Part shown: piece by piece, positions 1 through 12,440 of the stretch
Layout of the letters: each line of letters opens with the position of its first letter
Position numbering within the stretch: the stretch's first letter is position 1
Assembly: GCF_021018805.1 (NCBI RefSeq)
Contig: NC_086283.1
Location: forward strand, 22,347,662 to 22,411,661
Direction: 5' to 3'
Length of the DNA stretch: 64,000 bases
Source: Prinia subflava
Taxonomy: Eukaryota > Chordata > Aves > Passeriformes > Cisticolidae
The notes under the pieces: model-generated
What the model was told of the DNA's origin: nothing
Databases searched by the model: none
The model's input: only the letters and a program-made list of their open reading frames with translations
Made by a program: the position numbers and the translations under genes

Positions 1-722
1 TTCCTGCTTTTAGCCTGCTTCGTTTTTTTTTTTTTCCCCACCACACTTCTCAAGGCAAAAAATAACCCAAAAATAATCCGGAGAGTTTTTAAGGGTTGGA
101 AAGAACTGAAACAATTTGGACAACCTTCCTGCCTGGACACGTATTCCAACCAAATGTTTATTTCCTTGGTTTCTTGGTGGGGAAAAAGGAACTTTGCAGG
201 CACACTTTGTGTGTCTCCAGCTTTGGAAGCGCCAAGACGGTGGCTCTGTCACTTCGTTCTCCTCGGTGTGTTTTTCCTTTCCTTTCTTTGGGAGTTGTGT
301 CAGTTGGCTGGGAGCAGAGAGCCTTTTCCCTCGGGAATCGCCCGGCTGGGTTCGTGAGTTTGGCGAGGGGCAGGCAAACTGGTTCCATAAAATAGAGTTT
401 TTATTTGGGAAAAGGCAGCTGGAGGTGGAGGCGGCTCCGGCTTGGTGGTGGAGGATGCCATGTCACCCCTTGTCCCTTCCTTGTCCTGGGTTTTCCTGAA
501 GCTACTGAGGACTGGGAGGTTGGGATGAGGCCGTGGCCATCAGCTGGCACAGGGGTGACACTCTAGGACCCCACTGAGCCCTGGAGTGGTCGCCTTGGAG
601 ATGTCCCTCCCTGGTGGGGTGTCCATGGGGAGCTTGAGGGGTTCCTTGGTTTTTCCAAACTGGGAGCTTGGTGGTTTTCTGCTCCCGGTTTTTGATGCTC
701 AGCAGTTTCTGCCTTTGGTTCA

Positions 723-1121
723 CCCCTAGTTCAGAGCTCAGGTTGTCAGGATTCAGTTACCCCCCAGTTCAGATCTCAGTGGTTGCCCGCTTGTAATTCC
801 CCCTGAATTCAGGGATTGGGGTTGTCCACCCTTGGTTTCTCCCAGTTCAGAGCTCGGAGTTTGTCTGCTTCCAGCTTTCTCCCAGTTCGGATCTCGTTGG
901 TTGCCCACTCTCTGTTCTCCCCAAATTCAGATCTTAGTGTTTGTCTGCCCGCAGTTCTCCCCCAGTTTGGAGCCCGCTGCTTTTCCACCCCCAGTTCTCC
1001 CCCAGTTTGGAACTCGGTGGTTGCCCACTCCCCATTCTCTGGGAATTTGGAGTTTCGATATTGTCTGCGCTCAGTCGTCCACAAATTTGGAGCTCAGGGG
1101 TTGTCTGCCCTGGACACAGCT
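723..1121. repeat. Degenerate minisatellite, ~40-bp unit, about 10 copies
   Basis: About ten diverged units of roughly 40 bases follow one another. Each carries a core like CCCAGTTCAGATCTC, then GTGGTTGCCC or GTTTGTCTGC and a T-rich end. The divergence indicates an old array. It makes repetitive open frames on both strands (for example a minus-strand run of NWGR and TGGEL-like repeats), which are by-products and not genes. Confidence 0.8.
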
Positions 1122-3009
1122 TTCTGGGAATGTGCCATCCTGCATGGGGCTGCTCCTGTGGGGTGCTCCCCCATGCATACAGGGACAGGAGAGAGTGAAA
1201 AGCGCCCGAAATGCTGCCGTTTCCACTAAGGAATGGCTCTGCCGGGACATGCACGGGCAAAACCCATGAAACTGTTTTGCCTTGGTGAGGACTTTTGGGG
1301 CCTGGCTATGATCCCACTCAGATCCCTCCAGTCTGTGGAGTGACCCCAGATCCTCATATCCAGGATCTGTCTTTGGGATCATCACTTCTTTCCTAGCTCC
1401 AAGCTTTTCTGGCTGTGTGGCATCGGGCAGAACCTCCTCAGAGCTGCTCCCAGGAAACTCAGTTGAGGAAACCAATCTGGGGATTGGTGTGCTGGGCAAA
1501 GTCCAGCTCCAGCTGGAGGAAAGCTCATGCTCTTGGTTGAATTGGGATTATGTTCCAGATAGATCCTTTGCCACTTGGGCTTCCAAGCCCCATCCTGGGG
1601 CAATGCCGAGGCTGTGCCAGCCCCCATCCCACTCTGCTGAGCTTTAACTCTTGTTTTTAGAGTAAAGAGGGCTAAAGCCCTTAAAAATAACATGGCTAAG
1701 TGGAATTTTCCAATGGATCCGAGGAGCAAGCGTGGCGCTCCGGCCCAGGCGGCCTCGGCACGATTGCTGTAAATAAGGAAAATATTTTCCTGCCCTTTCT
1801 GGGCAGCTGGGAACTGTGGGCTCCAGCTCCACCAGCGGGTCTGGGGCTCCTGGTTAACAGAGGAATGCTGATAACACATCTGATAGATGGAATGATTTCC
1901 TAATCGAGTTAAGTCTGGCTTAAGCTGTGTGCTGGGTTGGGAAGGTTGGCTTCTGGATGTGTGTCCCAAAGCCAGTGTTGAAATCGTCACCCACTTCCCA
2001 CTGTGAGGATACTGGGTCTTGAAAAGGAAAAAAAAACACTCCTAGGAATGGTTTTGTTGGAAAAAGTGATAATTGTCTCAAACCTGTGCTTGGGATGAGC
2101 TCACCCTCTGGGTGAGCTTTCCCTGGGATGCCTGCAGAGCTCTTTCGAAGGGGGCTTGGAGAGGCAATATGGCTTTAATTTATTCCATCGTGTCCAAGGG
2201 GGGCTTTGGGGAAAGTGCTTCTGGGATTTACTCGTCCCCTTTCCTGTGCAGCTGGGGGGCAGTGGGAGCGTGCTCTCCTTGGACAGCCAGGAATTGCCGG
2301 AGGAATTCTGGCTAAATCTTTTCTCAGCTCCCTTGGCTGTAATTTGGGAGAAATATTGACCCTGGTGGGCTCCTGTACCGACCATTAAAGGGAAGCATTC
2401 CTAATAAAATATGGTTTGGAAAATTCATTTCAGGCTGGAATTCGCCTCCCCAGAAAGTATTTTAATAAGGAGGTGGGGGAAATGGGACACATCATCCACG
2501 CGGCTCCAGAGAATGGCTCCTTTCGCCTCTGCCTTTCCCTCTTCCCCTTCCAGAAAGTTTTGCTCAGCTCTGAACTTGTTAAAAACCAAATAAATGCATT
2601 TATTTAAGGAAAAAAAAAAAGGTGAGGGAAAGAGGAAAAAAAACCCCAGACAAAAGTCTAATCCTTCGTGGTATTTTTATTCTGCCTTTAATGACATGAC
2701 AGTGTCCGATGGAATTCCGTAAGCGGTGGGGTTGAAGCCTGGCAGATCTTTGCCTCTTTTAATGCCATTTTACGAGGGACAAAGTGCTTGTGGGAAGGCT
2801 GTTTCCGAGGGGAAAGGCTGGCCTGGAGCTCTGGAGCAAGGGGCTCGCACTTGTCGAAGCAGATGGAATGGAATTACGGGAGCCATGAGCGCAGGAGGCG
2901 CTTCACGGTGTCAAGATTTGGGAAACAGGAGAAACTCACTGCTTATTTTTAATTGAAAGTAATTTCTGGCTTGTAGATAATCCCCCTTCCTGAGGCTGAG
3001 AGGTGGGGA

Positions 3010-3261
3010 AAGACTTTAAACTGAAAAGATGGGAAGTTTAGGTTGGTTATTGGGAAGAAATTCCTGGTTGTGGGGATGGGGAGGCCCTGGCACAGGGTGC
3101 ACACAGAAGCTGTGGCTGCCCCATCCCTGAAAGTATCCGAGGCCAGGTTGGACGGGGCTTAGAGCAACCTGGGACAGTGGAAGGTGTCCTTGACCATGGC
3201 AACTGAACGGGCTTTAGGTTCCCCTCCCAACCTAAACCATTCCAGGATTTATGATTCTGTG
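3010..3261 (+). repeat. CR1 LINE 3' fragment
   Basis: The sequence follows the familiar avian CR1 3' end: ATTGGGAAGAAATTC, GAGGCCCTGGC, a GAAGCTGTGGCTGCCCC block, GGTTGGACGGGGCTT, CAACCTGGGACAGTGGAAGG, and a tail near ACCATTCC...ATGATTCTGTG. It is 5'-truncated, as most CR1 copies are. Confidence 0.9.
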
Positions 3262-4763
3262 TTCCCATCAAGAATCCCATGGCTCCCATGTGCACCTTGG
3301 CCTTTCCAGGGCTTTGCTTCATCTCCAAAAGCTGTCTTGGGCAAAGCAAGCCTGGATAGCCTATTTTCCATTTGGAGTTTCTCTTTGAATGGGGGAGACC
3401 CTTTGCTGGGTTCCAGGCCTTTGGGAGCCCTTCCAGCTCCTTCTCCCCACAAAGCAGAACCCCCCGTGCCCAGCCCATGTTTCACTAGAGGCGTTTTCTC
3501 TCTCCCTGTGCCGGGGGAAAGGAGCACCCAGGGCTCCTTGCGGGTCGTTTGGGAATGACTTCGTTAACTTAAATTTAAAAAAAAGGGGAAGGCAGGGCTG
3601 CGGCTCTTGCAGTAGCCGGGTAAATACCGCTGGATTCCATAAAATGGATTTAACTGCTTCCTTTAAAAGAAAAAAAGAGCCGTGATGGGGTGGCTGATTG
3701 ATTGTAAAAGGAGCCGGAGCTTTCTCCGGAGCAAAACAGCTGCTGCAGCTCCTTGGATCTGCCTGGCAGTGAGGCTGGATGGGGCTTCCATGGGGCGTCC
3801 ATGCCATTTCTGACGGAGAAGGGCTGGCAGGGGTTGGTGGGGGCTGCTTCCCTGCACTGCACCTGAGCCCCTGTGACTCCTTGGGGTCTAAGCTGTTCCC
3901 TTGAACCCTCATCCCAAACAGGCTGGATGTGGCAGGGTGGGATGTGCCTGTGCCCTTGGTGATGTGGCTAGGTGGGCTGGGGGTCCTTCTGAGAAGCTTC
4001 ACGAGGTGTTTACGGGTCCCCCCAAACAGCTTCACGGGGGGCCCCGAGGTCCCCCCAAGCCCTGTCCATTTTAGGAATCACGGGGTTCGCAAAGAGCCAG
4101 AGTGCATGAGCAGCCCCTCGCATGATGTCCGTCAGGAGCTGTTTGGATTGTCCCATGTAAACCAGAGGCTTAGCAGTGGGGATGATCCCTTGTTTCCATG
4201 TCGGATTTGAGTGTCCCAGTTCCCCCCCGGCTTTTCCATAGCTTTGTGCTCGCTGCCCCTGTGGCAGGGCACTCTCTCCTCATCACAGCGGTGCCTGTGC
4301 CACGGAGAAGACTGTCTGCCCAGAGAGCGCTGGACTCCGGTGGGAAAACATCTTGGAGCGATCAGTAGCACATGCTACTTGGAGTCTGGCAGCTGGAATA
4401 GGGTGGGGAGAAACAAAGCTGATTCCGTTCTGTCTCTAATTAATGATTGCTGGGATCGGAGAGCAGGAGCAGGACTCACTCGGCGCTATCGCAGCGTCAC
4501 ATCTGGGCAGGAATGCGCAGCCTGGCTGCGGGGCTTTTGTTGTGCAGGGCTGAGGGAGAGCCCAGCTCCTTGCTGCTGTTTCCCCATGTTTTTCCACTTC
4601 CTATCACCTGCTCTGGGTCGGGTAGCGTGGCAGATACCCCTGCTCCGGAGAGCAGGAGGGATGGTGGTGGTGGTCCTCCTGCTCATGGAGAGTGTTGGTG
4701 CACTCCTGGCATCCTTCTGGAGGGGTTTTCTTGCCCCTCGTGCGTGGTCTCTTGCTTGATCAC

Positions 4764-5015
4764 CAGCTCATGGCTGTGCCGGAGGTTCAGGGTCCCATCT
4801 GTGGTTGGAACCCTGCTGATCTGCTCAGGGCTGTACTCAGCCTCTGGATTCCATGTCCGGTTGAAGCATCAGAGCTCAGCTCATGGCTGTGCCAGAGCCT
4901 TGAGATTCTGTCTCTGGTTGGAGCAGTGGTGCTCAAGGAGTCTCAGGATCTCACCTCTGGTTGGAGTCCCAATGCCCTGCTCATGGCTGAGCTTTGGAAT
5001 CTTGGCACTCCTGGC
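4764..5015. repeat. Degenerate tandem repeat, ~50-57-bp unit, about 5 copies
   Basis: Repeated cores CAGCTCATGGCTGTGCC and CTCTGGTTGGAGC or TGTGGTTGGAACC recur at spacings of about 45 to 57 bases. The units are diverged in both length and sequence. Confidence 0.65.
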
Positions 5016-7964
5016 TCCCCCAGCCTGTCCAGGCTCAGTCCCAGAGGAGTCTGACAAGCTGGGCTAAATGTCCTACTCTGTGAGGGTGGGTTTGTGCACA
5101 CTGGGGTTTTCCTGGCCCTTGCCCTTCCATGGAGCAGGTTCTGCTAGAGCTTGAGCAGAGGCTGCGGGCGATCCCCAGAGCCCTTTTGGGCCTCCAGTCC
5201 CTTCTCCCTGGAGGATGAGGGGACTGGTCTGGGGGGTTCCTCATGGTGTTACAGTGAGCAGTGGCTTCTCTGTGAGCTCTCCCTGCCGGAGCCCCCAGGC
5301 GGGATCCGAGAGCCGGCTCAGGTGCCGGCGTGGCAGTGCCGCCCCGGCCGAGCTGAGCTGAGCCGAGCAGCTGCACTTCAAAAATGCCAGCTATTTATAA
5401 CCCTGGCTCGGCTGCTCGGGAATAACCTTTTCCTACCCGCAGCCGGCCCTTCCCAGGTGGACTGTTTGCCCTTTCTGAGGCCATGGGACTCAGCTTTTCC
5501 AGGGGAGCTGTGTAAGGGCAGAGCCGAGGGTTTGGTTGGTGTCCAGCCATGAGCTCTCCTCCGGGTTTTTCAAAGGCTCTGTCCCTCTGTGGTGCTGTGC
5601 CTGCAGAGAGATCCACGTGTGCCATGTCTGAAGGGGCTGGGCTGTGGTGAGAAGCTTGGAGTCACTTGATTTTATGTGGATTGGGTCTTGCTGGTCCCAG
5701 GGCTGGGATACTTTGGAGACACCACACAAGCTGTCCCATCTCCTTCTGTCCCAGCACCTTCTGGCCAGAGTTTGGGAAGTTCAAAGCCCTGGAGTGGGTG
5801 CCCTCCCTAGCTGGGGATCCTGGTGGGTTTTGGTGGCACCCAGGCCTGCATCACTGCTGGTGATAGGACAGGAACATCCCGCTTTCCAGCAATCCCTTTC
5901 CTTGCCCCTGGCATCCTGCCAGGATGAGGCCAGCCCTGTGTACCAGCTGCCCTGCCTGGCTTTTGCCATCCTGCTTCTTCTGAGTAGGTACTTATGGAAA
6001 AGCAAAATGCCTTTTCATGGCTTATGAGCTATAAACCCCCTTACACCACTCCCATTGATCCCAGAGTATGTCCATGTTTTCCTGCTCATTAGGCTGGGAA
6101 GTGTCTGCGGTTGCTCAGGAGGGGCTGAGGCTCGGCGCCGTCTCCTCTTTGCCACCGATTTTTTGCTTTTAATGGAATTCTGAAATGTGGGAGCACAGCC
6201 TGGTGTGCGGGTTGGCAGGCAGGGTGGGTAGCCTCGGGATGTGGAAGGATGCAGGGATGTGCTGGTGCTGGGCTCCGTGCTCTTTGTCTGGGCTTGCTGT
6301 AGTATCGCAGCCAAACGCGAGAGGGAGGGACACAGCCCCCTGCTCCCACTGGGATTCCAAGGGGCAAATCCTCAGTGCAGTTTGGAAGGGGAATGGGCAC
6401 AAAGGCACTCGCCCATTAAGGCAGGGTGGCCGGTGTTGCTGTGCGGGGGGTCGGGCAGCTCCTGGTGCTGGCAGGGATGCCAGCGTGCCCTGCCTGCGGC
6501 CGGCCGGGAGCATATGGAAAGGATCTGGGTGTAATATCCCGGGCTGCTCCGCGGCTTTGCTGAAGAGGCCACTTCAGCAGGGGACGCGGCGTGGTTAGTC
6601 CTCCCAGCTGACACATCCCAGGCCTTCCTCCGACTTGAAAGAGCTTGAGTTCGCCTTTGAATCTGAGGATTTATAGCCCTTTTAGGCCTCTCCAATAAAA
6701 GCACGGCTCCCTCCTCAGACAGAGCCCACCGTCTCCCTCCTCTGGGCTCATTATCCTGGGGATTTGTGTTGCTTGCTCTCGCTCTGTTGTTCGCTACTGC
6801 TGTTTTCTTCAGATGTGTGGCCGAGAACTTCAGAGCAGAAAAGCCGAGCTGGAGTGGCTGCGGGGCCCGGCCCTGCTCCAGGTTGGAGCAAGCATGGATC
6901 CACATCCAGTGCTGCTCCCAGAGGAGAACCCTTATCTGCTGCTGATGCCCTGCAGTTGGGGAGAAGCAGTTCTTCTTTGTTCTGTGTGTTCCCTCAAGGA
7001 TTGTGAGCAAACCAGGATGAGCTCCTGTAGCATGGAGAGCTTCAACGAGTGCCTGCTCCATGTGTCCATCCCATCTTCCTCATCCTGGCACATGTGGACA
7101 CCCTCAGCCCCACAAATTTCTGCTTTCTAGAGGCCCCTCTAGCCTCAAACTGTTTAAAGGGAGGCTTAGGAAAGAGGCCAGAGAAACGACATAATAATTA
7201 TTGTATTACAAATTGTTTCCTTTAATGGGCCCTGTCGGATCGCTCAGTCTGCTAAACACATTGTGCCCTCCCCCAGCCCCTTCCCACTGCTCCAGCCTCC
7301 CCTCGAAACCCCAGCCTGCCTGAAAATTCCTCCTGGTGATGAGCTGGGTTGGTGGGATGAGGGATGGGGCTGCCTCCACCTGCTCCCTTGGTTCTCCACT
7401 TGTGAGGGGAGATGGGGTAGCTCCGCTTCTGAGTGGGGATCCTCTCCCTGCAGGTCCCTGCCCATTCTCCATGCTGCAGAGTTTTTTACTGCCCTGGATG
7501 TTGCATATTCCAAGGGCTTCTGGCTGGTGGCACCCCCAGCTGATTTTCAGGGCATATGGACATTGACTCAAAAACCTCTTGCTGTGCAAGGGGCTCCCTT
7601 CCTCCTGTTCTTTCCTGGCGTTCCTGTGTGTGCTGGCAGAGGCTCCCAGGCAGCTTTTTGGCAGCTCCCAGCCCCGAGGGCTGAAGGGTGTAAGGAGAGG
7701 AGCCACCAGCGGCTCTGTGAATTTTTTCGTTGCCCCCCAAAGAATGAACGTGTTGGAATAAGGCAGCAGGTTACGTTTCTTCAAGGCCAGGCAGCAAATA
7801 TGTTTTAAATTTGGCAGCCAGCAGCGGAGAACGGGTGGGAGAAATTTTCCAGGTATTGCGTTACACTTTCCCCTGAAAGGGCTCTGCTTTGGGGCTGGGG
7901 ATTAAAGGGAGGAGGGGGACCCCCTCTCTTTCACATACTCGCAGCCCTGCTCTGAGGGTGCTGG

Positions 7965-8037
7965 GACTGGGATGCCGTCCCTGGGTGCTGCCTATCCTGG
8001 GTGATGCCCGCCCCGGGTGATGCCCATCCCGGCTGAG
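7965..8037. repeat. Short tandem repeat, 16-bp unit
   Basis: Three clear copies of a unit like CTGGGTGATGCCCGCC lie at 7981, 7997 and 8013, with weaker partial copies on each side. Confidence 0.7.
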
Positions 8038-9954
8038 TCAGGCCCTGCTCAGGGCAGAGCTGTGCTGCGGGGGATGATCAGGATTAATTTTTGGGCTTCC
8101 TCCCTCTGGGTGCGATGGGAAATTTCCAGCGTGCTCTGGGCACCGCCCCAGCCTGCTGGGCTCTGCGTGGCCCCCCTCCCCTCCTCTCCTGTCCTCCTGT
8201 GATGTCTTTAATAAATGCTTTATGCAAGAACAGACCTGGGATCCACTGCCAGCACGGACCTGGGGCTTGGCCAATTAGTCAATTATTTCAAAAGAAGAAA
8301 TTAAAAAAAAAAAAAGAAGATGAAATGTTATTTTTGTAAGGGAAGGTCTGGCCCATGGCTCAGCCAGCAGCCCCTCTACTGTGGGAAGAGCTGGGGTGTG
8401 GGAAGATGGGGGAGCTCTGCACAGCCCCTCTCTCAGTGATCACAGTCACTGAATTCCCCATATCCTTCTTGTGTGCCCCCGTGTCACCAGGATAGGGAGC
8501 TGCCCCACACCAAGCAAGGGAGGGAGTCTTGGCAGCTGCCTGTGCCCCCTGCACCAGGCTGACCCTCCCGGCCTATCCCTTGTTCCTGGGCAGCCAGGTG
8601 GGTGGTCTGTGAGTGTCCATTCCTGCCGGAGCTGGCACTAGTGCATCCCATTGTTCCCAGCTTCCTTCGCAGCATGTGAGGAGGAGGAGGAGATGCATCC
8701 CCAGGAGGTGGGAAGGGCTGTCCCAGCGCCACTGGGGATGCACAGCCCCCTTCCCTCTCCCTGGGCCAAGGAGGCCTCGCTGGATTGGGGTTTTAGGAAG
8801 GTGCTTGGAGGTGTGAAGGGCTGGAGGCAGCTGGAATTTCCCCTTCAGCTGTGTTTGGGCTTAAGATACATATTATTCTTCTTTCATGGAAATTTTGCAA
8901 GGCTGAGGTCTGGCCAGTTTGTGCCCGCCTTTCCCTGTGCCCCCCTTCCCCTGCCCCCCATTAGCAGTGCCTCGACTCAGCTAATTACTGAAATAATTGA
9001 GGCAGCAACATCCTGGCAAAGCAGTGGAGGGAGGGGAAAGGCAAGGAAGGTCCCTTGTGCTTTCTGGACCCCCAGCCCTCTCCCACCATTCCGTCCTTTG
9101 CAGCTTCATGCCTGCTGCTCATTTAATGGCAGTAGAAGAGCTTTTTCCTATTTTCCTTCTTTTTTTTTTACTTCTTTGAGCTACAGGAAGACTTGCAGGG
9201 AATAGGAGAAGGTGGAAAGCCTGTTCGTATTGTCTTGGCTTGGCATTCCCTAACTGCAGTGAGTGGTTGTGGGGTGCAGGGATGGGGGATAGTCTCACAG
9301 GTGTCCATTCCCAGGAGCAGCTCCCGATCCTGGTGAAGTTTAATGCGTGATTCTGCTTTTGATCTCTGCCCTGACTCGGTGAGTGCTGGATGCTGTTCCC
9401 TAATTACCCTCTTCATGTGGGCCTGTGCTGGGTATTTGTGCTCACACGGTCTCTGCAGAAGAAAAATCCATTCTGCGAGGGCGTGTGCGGGGCGGGGGAG
9501 CCCACGTGCTTTCCCAGACCACGGAGGAATCCTCTGGGCTCTCCATATAGCCCTGGGTGCTCCCACCCACGGCAGGCAGTTTCATGCTCCCTGCCTTATT
9601 TCATAACATCCAAGAGAGGCACGAAGGTCTTTGTGAGCCACCTCCCTCTGCTGTGTGTGGTGTTTGTGGGCACGGCAAGGTAGGCAGGGATGCCCCTGGT
9701 TTTGGTGCTGGGCGTTTGCTGGATGTGCCTGCCACCTGGAAAATTCCAATCAGCCCATTGGCCAGCCTTTCTTGGCTGAGTTTTCCTTTTGGGATGCAAG
9801 CTGCATGTTGTCTCTGAGCATGTTGTCCCATGGTGTGGGGGAGAATGCAGGGACTGCCTAGCCTGGGGAGGGGGTGTTCAGGGTGGTGGGGAAGGGCTGT
9901 GGGATCCTTCTGGCTCCTGCTGTCCTAGACAAGGCCTCCTTGTTTTTCCTCTTT

Positions 9955-10055
9955 GAGGATGGAGGCACGTGGGTTGAGGATGGAAACACATGGTTGAGGC
10001 TGGAGGCGTGTTAGTTTAGGATGGAGCACATGATTTGAGGATGGAATTGCATAGG
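9955..10055. repeat. Degenerate tandem repeat, ~25-bp unit
   Basis: Four to five diverged copies of a unit like TTGAGGATGGAGGCACATGG follow one another. Confidence 0.65.
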
Positions 10056-10966
10056 GTGTGTTGGAGGAATGGGGATCATCCCACAGAGCTGCCAGAAGTT
10101 CATCCATGCCTATAAAATAGTTGGACGTTTTTGGGGCATCAAACTTGGAAGTATAGTGTTGGAAGTGCTGCAGCATCATACCAGGGCACAGGCAAAGGAG
10201 ACAAATTGTTGTATTCCTTCCCTGAGTGGGCTTCTTCCTTAAGGTGTCTACAGGTGCCTGTCCCTGCTGTGCCCAGTTCTCCTCGGACCTGGCAGGAGGA
10301 ACCTTGCCCACCCTGCCCTCCATCAGGAAAGTCTCCACTGCCCCATTGGGATGAGGGGGAAAAATCCCTTTCCTGGTTTATGACAGAGAGATTGCTGATA
10401 CTGGGAATGGTTCCTAACAAAAGGAGTGGGTGACAGATATAAGAGCGCTGGGATAATTGCTTCCAGATGCTGCCTCCCCTTGTCTCCAGGGCTGTGTGTG
10501 TTCCAGCGTCCTGCCAGCTCCAGTGAGCGAAACCAGGGAGTCATCCCAAAGAACGGGGCTGGCTGGAGCAGTGTCAGACAGCTCAGAATGCAATGACTCC
10601 TGATGTCACCCCCGCTTCTGGTGGTCAGTGTGGTCCTGTGTGGCTGCAGAAGCAGGTCGGCTTGCAGGGACTCTTCCAGTTCTGCCAGCCCCTAAGCTGG
10701 GGCTTCAGGAGGAATGCAGAGTGCTGTGGGACTGGGATACACTCTGGAATTGGCAGCGCTGGCTGCATTGTGTGCAGCAGGCGGCTCTCCCAGATCCCGC
10801 CTCCCCTTGTGCCATAAACACGGCATTTTTGGCATCTGGGCTTTCTTGCAGAGAGCTGCAGCAGCATTAATGATTATTTATTGGCTCTTAATGCCAAATA
10901 ATGTCAACATCTGGCTGACGCAGCACACGCGTCCCTCATTCCATGAGGCATCTCTGAGTGCTCGGT

Positions 10967-10998
10967 GTTGGGTTGGCGTTGGATTGGCGTTGGGCTTG
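10967..10998. repeat. 11-bp tandem repeat, 3 copies
   Basis: GTTGGGTTGGC, GTTGGATTGGC and a third partial copy GTTGGGCTTG follow one another directly. Confidence 0.7.
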
Positions 10999-12284
10999 TG
11001 CGCTTTAGGAATTAGAAGGTACCAAATGGTGGGGTTGTTTGGATACTCCCCTGAAGGGACAGATTCTTGAAGGGCTTCGTTGCTGACCTTCTCCTTAATT
11101 GCTGCTCTGCGGCGCCGGCAAGGCCAGCTCAAAGGGAGCAATGAAGCGTCGGCACCGGCGCTCGGCCCAGGGCCCCGCGAGGGGAATGCTGCTCCCTCCC
11201 TTCTGCCGGATGGTGCCTCTCTCCATGAGATTCCTTGTGCCTGGCAGCTCAGAGCTCCACTCATAACACATAACACCTGTGTTAAGGTCACCATTCTAAC
11301 CTTCCTATACACCAGCAGGTGTACATTGATGCAGGATTTTTGCCAGGGTAACTGCCACAGAGGTAAATCCAGCTGATTATAAAGGTACCAGGGAAGAATA
11401 GGGAGGAAAATGGCTTTGCCACATGTTCTTGCTGATGGACACTGGCTTCACCTCCCTGTGGCTTTCCCTGCTTTCAGCCCCAGACAGAGCGTGGAGGGAA
11501 AGAGAAAGGAAAATGTGAATGAAGGAAAATTTACTTCTTCTCTGATTCCTGTGTGGCTTCTGAAGGTGAGAGTTGAGTCACTTTGCCTGGAACCAGCTCA
11601 GCAATTCCACCTCGTCCCCAGAGAGTGTCTGAAGTCACGCAGGGAGAAATAATGCTGGGGGTTAAAAATAGATGCTGACAATAGGAAGGGAGGACTAGAA
11701 AAGCTTTGTGTCAGGCAAGGTGGACAGAGCCGGTGAACAGCATTGGAATTGTGCACGGCTAGAGCTGGACTTTACTGGGTTAAACTGGAGTTAAACCTCA
11801 TTTGCACTCGGAAGCTGGAGTGGATTTCAGTCTAGGGCTTTCATGTCCATCCGGCAGCCTGAGGAAAACACTTCTGCTTTTAAGGGGCTTGGAAAAGTGA
11901 GAGAAGGATGTGGCACTGCTGGGGCCAGGGTTGGGGAAGGAAACAGCTCAGTAAATCTGAATTGCTGTAGGGGGACAGGTGGGACAAGGCTTGGGCAGAG
12001 TCTGACACTGGCACCTGTGGAAGTGTTACAGCTCCCCTGGCATTTTTAAAGACCCATCTGCAGAGTGAAGCACTTACACTCGATCCCCTTCATTGCTAGT
12101 TGGGATGTGCAGTTGTGACCAAACCCAGAGCACTTCGTTGCGGTCTCCCAGTGCCACCAGTGGCCTCTGTGCTGGGAGCAGTGTGTGCAGAGTGCTTGGC
12201 CGGGGACAGCAGATCAGGATGGTGGCTCCTGCGGCCCTTAGACGAGGCTTTTGTTGAAGCTCACTGAAGCCATCTGTGGCCGCC

Positions 12285-12440
12285 GGAGCCTGAGCAGAGC
12301 CCTGGGCGACAGCGGAGGCTGGGGCAGCGAGTCCCCGTCCCCGCGGAGGGGACGCGGCCAGCGCTGTCCCCCGGGGCGGCCGCCAAGCAGCAGGCGGGAG
12401 GAGATGGGGTCACAGCTCCCGCTGGAGCGGGACCAGGAGC
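12285..12440. other. CpG-rich patch inside intron 1
   Basis: A block dense in CG dinucleotides, including CCGCGG, GGGACGCGG and GGGCGGCCGCC, within sequence where CpG is otherwise sparse. It could be a small CpG island, an intragenic promoter, or simply a GC-rich spot. I see no convincing first exon next to it. Confidence 0.35.

Noticed and set aside
8209..8216. AATAAA in intron 1 as the end of another gene
   Set aside because: Such hexamers occur several times in intron 1 by chance, and no coding exon precedes this one.
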